Below, piece after piece: positions 61,598 to 64,000 of a stretch of DNA of 64,000 nucleotides. The translations under genes and the position numbers were made by a program. This DNA comes from Nonomuraea typhae (GTDB lineage Bacteria; Actinomycetota; Actinomycetes; Streptosporangiales; Streptosporangiaceae): positions 62,001 through 126,000 of the forward strand of contig NZ_VRLV01000021.1 in assembly GCF_009760925.1 (NCBI RefSeq). Reading direction: 5' to 3'. A model generated the notes under the pieces. The model searched no databases. It saw nothing but the letters and a program-made list of their open reading frames with translations, and was not told where the DNA came from. Every line of letters begins with the position of its first letter. Within the stretch, counting starts at the first letter, position 1.

Positions 61598-62982
61598 CCG
61601 AATCCGTCCTGAACAACGAGAGCCCCCTCAGCCTCGGTACCAAAGCCGCGCGCAATCTGGCGACCACGACCAAGACCCAGCCGCAGATGCAGGAGATCAC
61701 CTCCCGGCACCTGCTCAAGGTGCTGCCCTGGGTCGAAGTGATCGGCGGCGCGTACCGGGTCAACCGCCGCCTCACCTACACGGTCGGGGACGGCCGGATC
61801 ACGTTCACCAACACCGGCGCGTCCGTGCGGGTGATCCCGGCGGAGCTGTGCGAGCTGCCCGCGCTGCGCGGCTACGACGACGTCGACGTGCTCACCGCCC
61901 TGGCCGACCGCTTCGTCCAGCGTGAATACGAGCCCGGCCAGGTGATCGTGGAGGCCGGCAGTCCGGCGGAAGAGGTCATCCTCATCGCCCACGGCAAGGT
62001 CAGCGTGCTCGCCGAGGGGGCCTACGGCAAGCAGACCGTGCGCGGCGTGCTGGCCGACGGCGATCACGTCGGCGACCGGTCGCTGGCCGGGGAGACCGGC
62101 ACGTGGGAGAACACGGTGCAGGCGGTCACCGCGTGCACGATCCTCGCCCTGCCCAGGCCGGCCTTCGACGAGGTGGCGGAACAGGCGGAGGGGCTGCGCG
62201 AGCACGTGGACGCGTGGGCGGCCGATCCCGACCAGGCGCTCAACGCCCACGGCGAGGCCGAGATCGCGCTGGCCTCGGGCCACATCGGCGAGCCGACGCT
62301 GCCCGGCACGTTCGTGGACTACGACCTGGCGCCGCGCGAGTACGAGCTGAGCGTCGCGCAGACGATCCTGCGGGTGCACACGCGGGTGGCCGATCTGTAC
62401 AACGAGCCGATGAACCAGACGCAGCAGCAGTTGCGGCTGACGGTGGAGGCGCTGCGCGAGCGCCAGGAGCACGAGCTGGTCAACAACCGCGAGTTCGGCC
62501 TGCTGCACAACGCCGACCTCAAGCAGCGCATCCACACCCTGACCGGCCCGCCCACCCCGGACGACCTGGATGAGCTGCTGGCCCTGGTCTGGAAGAACCC
62601 GGCGGTCTTCCTCGCCCACCCGCGGGCCATCGCCGCCTTCGCCCGCCAGTGCACCGAGCGCGGCGTCTATCCCACGGCCGTCGAGGTCAACGGGCAGAAG
62701 GCGCCGTCGTGGCGTGGGGTGCCGATCCTGCCGTGCAACAAGATCCCGGTCAGTGAGTCCGGACTCAGCTCGATCATGGTGATGCGGGTGGGCGAGGCGG
62801 CCCAGGGGGTCATCGGCCTGACGCGCACCGGCCTGCCCGACGAGTACGAGCCCGGTCTGTCGGTGCGCTTCATGGGCATCAACGACAAGGCGATCATTTC
62901 CTACCTTGTCACGACGTACTACTCCGCCTCGGTGCTCGTGCCGGACGCTCTCGGCATCCTGGAGAGCGTTGAGGTGGGCTGA
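61594..62982 (+). CDS. Family 2B encapsulin shell protein with cyclic-nucleotide-binding-like insertion
   Basis: 462 residues, GTG start overlapping the ispH stop. It belongs to the EshA/SrpI-like family 2 encapsulins. The N-terminal arm and HK97 core are interrupted near 105-215 by a cNMP-binding-like domain (PGQVIVEAGSPAEEVILIAHG). Its phosphate-binding cassette lacks the usual Arg (AGETGTWENTV), so cAMP binding is doubtful. The core resumes with the FVDYDLAPREYELSVAQTIL stretch. Family 2B shells are associated with terpene cyclases and prenyl transferases. This one overlaps a geosmin synthase gene (TGATG). Confidence 0.93.
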   Translation: MTESVLNNESPLSLGTKAARNLATTTKTQPQMQEITSRHLLKVLPWVEVIGGAYRVNRRLTYTVGDGRITFTNTGASVRVIPAELCELPALRGYDDVDVLTALADRFVQREYEPGQVIVEAGSPAEEVILIAHGKVSVLAEGAYGKQTVRGVLADGDHVGDRSLAGETGTWENTVQAVTACTILALPRPAFDEVAEQAEGLREHVDAWAADPDQALNAHGEAEIALASGHIGEPTLPGTFVDYDLAPREYELSVAQTILRVHTRVADLYNEPMNQTQQQLRLTVEALRERQEHELVNNREFGLLHNADLKQRIHTLTGPPTPDDLDELLALVWKNPAVFLAHPRAIAAFARQCTERGVYPTAVEVNGQKAPSWRGVPILPCNKIPVSESGLSSIMVMRVGEAAQGVIGLTRTGLPDEYEPGLSVRFMGINDKAIISYLVTTYYSASVLVPDALGILESVEVG

Positions 62983-64000
62983 TGCCGTATGAGATGCCGG
63001 ACTTCTACCTCCCCTATCCCCCCAGGCTGAACCCGCACCTGGACGCCGCCCGCGCGCACAGCCGCGCGTGGGCGGCGCGGATGGGGTTCTTCGACAACCC
63101 CGACGTGTGGACGCCGGCCGACCTGGAGGCGCACGACTACGGCCTCATGTGCGCCTACGCCCACCCCGACTGTTCGTCGCGGGAGCTCGACCTCGTCACC
63201 GACTGGTACGTCTGGGTGTTCTACTTCGACGACCACTTCCTGCACGCCTTCAAACGCACCCAGGACCACAGGGGCGCCCAGGCATACCTCGACCGCCTCG
63301 ACCTGTCCATGGCCGACGATCCGCCGGAGCCGGACAACCCCGTCGAACTGGCTCTCCAGGACCTGTGGGCCAGAACCGTCCCGGCCATGGGCGCCGACTG
63401 GCGGGCCCGGTTCGTCGCGGTCACCCGCGACCTCACCCAGGAGTCGATGTGGGAGTTGTTCCACATCCGCTCCGGCCAGGTCGCCAACCCCATCGAGTAC
63501 ATCGAGGAACGCAGGAAGGTCGGCGGCGCCGGGTGGTCGGCCTGCCTGGTCGAGCACGCCGCCGACGCGGAACTGCCGGCCAGGATCGCGCGCACCCGGC
63601 CGATCCGGGTGCTCACCGAGACGTTCTGCGACGCCGTACACCTGCGCAACGACCTGTTCTCCTACCACCGCGAGGTGATCGCCGAAGGCGAGCTGTCGAA
63701 CTCGGTGCTGGTGTGCGAGCGGTTCTTCCACTGCGACACCCAGCGCGGCGCCGACATCACCAACGACATGATCACCTCCCGCCTGCACCAGTTCGAGCAC
63801 ACGACGCTCACCGAACTGCCGCCGCTGTTCGCCGAGCACGCGATCACCCCGCCCGAGCAGGAACGGGTGCTGCGCTACGTCAAGGGCCTGCAGGACTGGC
63901 AGGCCGGCGGCCACGCCTGGCACCTGTCCTCCAGCCGCTACACCAGGTCACGGCGCGAGGACGGGCCGGTGCACGTCTCCCCGGCCCACGTGGCGAGCGC
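62982..64000 (+). CDS. geoA: Geosmin synthase (germacradienol synthase N-terminal half), cut by window end
   Basis: 339 residues are visible and the frame is open to the edge. It matches the N-terminal cyclase domain of bifunctional geosmin synthase, starting EMPDFYLPYPPRLNPHL with no extra N-terminal tail. DDHFLH (83-88) replaces the usual DDHFLE, the NSE motif is NDLFSYHRE (223-231), and a GLQDWQAGGHAWHLSSSRY segment follows. This half turns FPP into germacradienol/germacrene D; the C-terminal half, off the window, would release geosmin. It is translationally coupled to the encapsulin. Confidence 0.9.
   Translation, partial: MPYEMPDFYLPYPPRLNPHLDAARAHSRAWAARMGFFDNPDVWTPADLEAHDYGLMCAYAHPDCSSRELDLVTDWYVWVFYFDDHFLHAFKRTQDHRGAQAYLDRLDLSMADDPPEPDNPVELALQDLWARTVPAMGADWRARFVAVTRDLTQESMWELFHIRSGQVANPIEYIEERRKVGGAGWSACLVEHAADAELPARIARTRPIRVLTETFCDAVHLRNDLFSYHREVIAEGELSNSVLVCERFFHCDTQRGADITNDMITSRLHQFEHTTLTELPPLFAEHAITPPEQERVLRYVKGLQDWQAGGHAWHLSSSRYTRSRREDGPVHVSPAHVAS

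Noticed and set aside
1..64000. Insertion sequences or transposases
   Set aside because: No transposase-like protein was recognised in any frame.

Overview
The window is high-GC actinomycete DNA. GTG starts, dense ATGA/GTGA-coupled operons, rare TTA codons, an AfsR-type SARP and geosmin and 2-methylisoborneol genes point to a sporulating actinomycete. The overall gene style suggests Streptosporangiaceae (Nonomuraea-like), but this is inference and no marker gene is present.

Positions 1-6730 are the right end of an integrated actinomycete integrative and conjugative element (AICE). It carries two unknown proteins, a DpdA-like TGT-fold protein, a zinc-finger DNA methyltransferase, a primase-polymerase, a DUF3631 ATPase, an iteron array, an excisionase-like HTH protein and a tyrosine integrase. 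It stops against a tRNA-Arg(CCG) gene; the left end lies outside the window.

6730-19700 is mostly accessory metabolism and regulation: a lone receiver protein, a LAL regulator, a G-rich minisatellite, a three-subunit molybdenum hydroxylase of PaoABC type, a glycerophosphodiesterase, a secreted trypsin-fold protein that has lost its catalytic triad, a voltage-gated channel, and an FAD monooxygenase with its TetR regulator. 19806-21817 is the 2-methylisoborneol pair (GPP C-methyltransferase and terpene cyclase). 21915-26005 is a biotin uptake operon (bioY, bioM, bioN) interrupted by an acyl-AMP ligase and an atypical thiolase. 26016-32930 holds a decayed histidine kinase, a metalloprotease, a hydrolase/TetR divergent pair with a strong palindromic operator, a family 1 encapsulin with its DyP peroxidase cargo, and an MFS exporter.

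33062-46009 looks like an undescribed nonribosomal-peptide-like cluster. It holds a tiny ORF, a threonine aldolase-like enzyme, a CGNR regulator, a degenerate argininosuccinate-lyase homologue coupled to an ATP-grasp ligase, an A-PCP protein, a free A domain, a fusion of an epimerase-like domain to a beta-lactamase-like domain (both missing catalytic residues), and a SARP regulator with a TTA codon. No canonical C domain or thioesterase is visible.

46014-56272 contains an alditol oxidase, a Nudix/TetR pair, an SDR protein, a self-sufficient CYP102-type P450, a two-component system, a VOC protein and a Tat-exported sulfatase.

56597-64000 is a terpenoid island. dxs and ispG run leftward, and a coupled rightward operon encodes a polyprenyl synthase, IspH, a family 2B encapsulin shell and the first half of a geosmin synthase, which runs off the window. 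MEP precursor supply, chain elongation, a protein compartment and a terpene cyclase are thus encoded together. With the family 1 system, the window carries two unrelated encapsulin classes.
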